DNA of 64,000 nucleotides from Myoxocephalus aenaeus (Eukaryota; Chordata; Actinopteri; Perciformes; Cottidae), in assembly GCA_038501785.1 (NCBI GenBank), contig JBAMJR010000170.1, forward strand, positions 2,361,001-2,425,000, in the 5' to 3' direction. A program made the translations under genes and the position numbers. The notes below the pieces were generated by a model, which searched no databases, was not told the origin of the DNA, and worked only from the letters and a program-made list of their open reading frames with translations. How positions within the stretch are numbered: the stretch's first letter is position 1; each line of letters starts with the position of its first letter. This document shows positions 62,005-64,000 of the stretch, piece by piece.

Positions 62005-64000
62005 ACCCAGGCCCAAGGGGTTTGGATAGACACATGACCGGAAAGCTCATCCACTGGGCCAGGCTGCTGGTGGGCTGTACCCTTGGACTGACTGACTGTG
62101 ATTCTGTTTCTCTGAGACTGTAGAACGAAATACGTATTGTCATTTTGTTTCCTGAGGACTCCATACACCCCTACACCCTGTTTATAAAGCCTCCTGTCTC
62201 CATATTGAACCTGCCCCCAATGAGCCCAGTCCTAAAGCTTGTTCATGCCCTTCATCTTTTTTTTTCTTCTTTTTTTATGGTCTCCACCCAATCTCATACT
62301 GCCTGTCCTAAGCTCTCAAGCACTTTACATCCATCATATCCATACAGATGCAGTAACACAAAGACCAGGTGAAGTCGCGTTGTGTATTGGCTTAAGTTTA
62401 ATGTATGCAATCCACTTTACAGTATTATCTCCTTCTACAAAGGAGGTGCTGTTTTTGACTTGAGAACATGATCAAACAGCTGCATAAATATCTTTCAATG
62501 TAGAGGTGCGCTCAGATTGGGGTTTAAAAGCAGGAAGGCTTTGAGGGATGAAGAAAAACAGGAGGTTTTTAGAAGAAGAGGGAATCACAAATAAAGGCAT
62601 GGAGGGATAGAAAGGGAGGGAGCTCCATGGTCAGTAAGACTTCTCTCCCTGGTGGACAGTGGTGTTTCCTGTTTGGTTCAGTGCAAGAGGACAGTCATAC
62701 ATCAGGCAACCATCAGCCCCACTCCAACATGCAACATCCCGTCTTTAATCTCCAAAGTAATGCCAGAGTGATGCATCGCTATTGCAAATCTAATGCGCCA
62801 CTCTTTTTCAAGCCCCCCCCTTTCTATCCTCAACTCCGGACACACCGGCTTAATGTGTTTTGGCGAAAGTGATGATTAAAGTCACTCTGCACTAAATGGG
62901 GGAGGGATTGAAAAGGGTGGCGTTGGAGAGGGGGGGCATTGAGGGGCGATGATAGGAAAGGAGAAATGCAAATATCCCCTCCGTGCCGCTTCCTCTCCAT
63001 TTTCTGGATTTATGTAGCTTTCCCCGTAATGAAATAAGCAACGATCAGAGCCTGCTGTACATCCCGAGGAGCTCTCTGATTGGCCTGCACCGGGCTGCCT
63101 CAGCGTGGCTCCTTCACCGGCTGACCCCAGAACAGCTTACCGAGCAGCTGTGGTCAGGCCTGGATGTTGATGGAGCTGCCGTTCTCAGACCCCAGTCAAC
63201 CTTGTCTAATTCACTAACACCCAGGTTCAAGCCCACTATGTGCTTTTACTCCTGCGAATTGCGAACTGATGAACAGCGTCAGCAGATTACTATTTGGAGC
63301 TATCTCCTCTTCCCAGGCCCCCTCCTATCACGCCGCCCCATCCCGAGGTTACTCGGAGGGTAAACAAGAGTAATTAACCGCCAAACAAGATGGATGATTT
63401 ATGCAAGTGCGTGTATTCGCTCATCGGCACAAAGTCATAATTCTCTCTCTCCCGCCAAGAACAAGGAGGGCGATTTTTGAGAGGCGATGCCGAGCGACAA
63501 GGTAAAGCGTCTGGCAAGCGGTGTGCTTACTTATAGCGTCCTTCAAGTCCTTCAAGCGTTTCCTTTACAAGCGTTCCCTGCCCCATCCTGACCATAGCTT
63601 TACTTTGCTGTCGTCTTTTCTTGTGCTCGTTCTGTGATTGTGCAGTTGTCTGTCCTGTTTCAATACAGCATGGATAAAAGCTTTTGTGTACATTTTATTT
63701 TGTTCATTCCCAGAGGGGAAACAGGCAAAAAAGGGGGCATTCGCCAAACCCTTGTCCTGGCACCTGTCCCACTCAAGATAGAGAAAATAGGAACAAGAGA
63801 GAGAAGAAAGGTAGATAGATACAGAGCGACTGAACGGGAGGGAGGGAGCGACATGAGTAGGCAGGATCTGTGAGACTGCAAGAGATTTTCCAGCTCGGTA
63901 GCTTTCTGTAGTATTGGCTGTTTGAATCAGGCCAAATGTCAAGTGCTACTCAGCCAGCTCCAGCGAGCTTTGACCAAAAAGCCACTTCTCCCTCCTGATC
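62005..64000 (+). other. foxo6: foxo6 3' UTR and downstream sequence
   Basis: No further gene is seen. AATAAA at 62590-62595 is a candidate polyadenylation signal about 590 bases after the stop; later ones may be used. A purine-rich stretch lies at 62510-62630. Confidence 0.45.

Noticed and set aside
61348..62016. 222-codon open frame on the minus strand
   Set aside because: It is antisense to foxo6 exon 2, and its composition mirrors the His/Pro-rich coding strand.

Overview
The window looks like nuclear DNA from a bony fish, probably a spiny-rayed (percomorph) teleost. Coding exons are split by GT-AG introns, several only about 90-120 bases long. The non-coding DNA is full of long (CA/GT)n and (TA)n arrays, and it holds DNA-transposon remnants of kinds common in fish. 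No prokaryotic, viral or CRISPR feature was seen. All calls come from reading the sequence and comparing it with remembered protein families; no search was run.

Three protein-coding genes are supported, all on the + strand. (1) 2130-2870 is the last coding exon of pdik1l, a Ser/Thr kinase. It carries most of the kinase domain; the N-lobe exon lies upstream of the window. (2) 7013-10245 is a complete nine-exon gene for the 32-kDa subunit of replication protein A (rpa2 or an rpa2-like paralogue), 256 codons. All exons join in frame if intron 4 is a rare GC-AG intron. Its N-terminal phosphorylation region is short. (3) 26276-26779 and 60289-62004 are the two coding exons of foxo6, a forkhead transcription factor, separated by a 33.5-kb intron. 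The 739-residue product keeps two Akt-type sites, the forkhead domain, an LxxLL motif and the C-terminal activation motif, and adds a histidine-rich segment of about 110 residues.

Layout: 1-2129 pdik1l intron; 2871-7012 pdik1l 3' region and spacer, with a possible small secreted-protein ORF at 5484 and a 17-bp inverted-repeat pair; 7013-10245 rpa2; 10246-26275 spacer with a Harbinger-like element (10880-11786) that carries a decayed Myb/SANT-like gene, plus other repeat remnants; 26276-62004 foxo6, whose intron holds a hAT-like element (38557-39757), a neighbouring MITE (39815-40590) and many dinucleotide arrays; 62005-64000 foxo6 3' UTR and downstream DNA.

The genes are not a functional operon. 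Their human counterparts all map to 1p34-1p36, so the order fits a conserved chromosome segment. The most notable points are the GC-AG intron and shortened phospho-tail of rpa2, the His-rich block and start-codon hairpin of foxo6, and the decayed Harbinger accessory gene.
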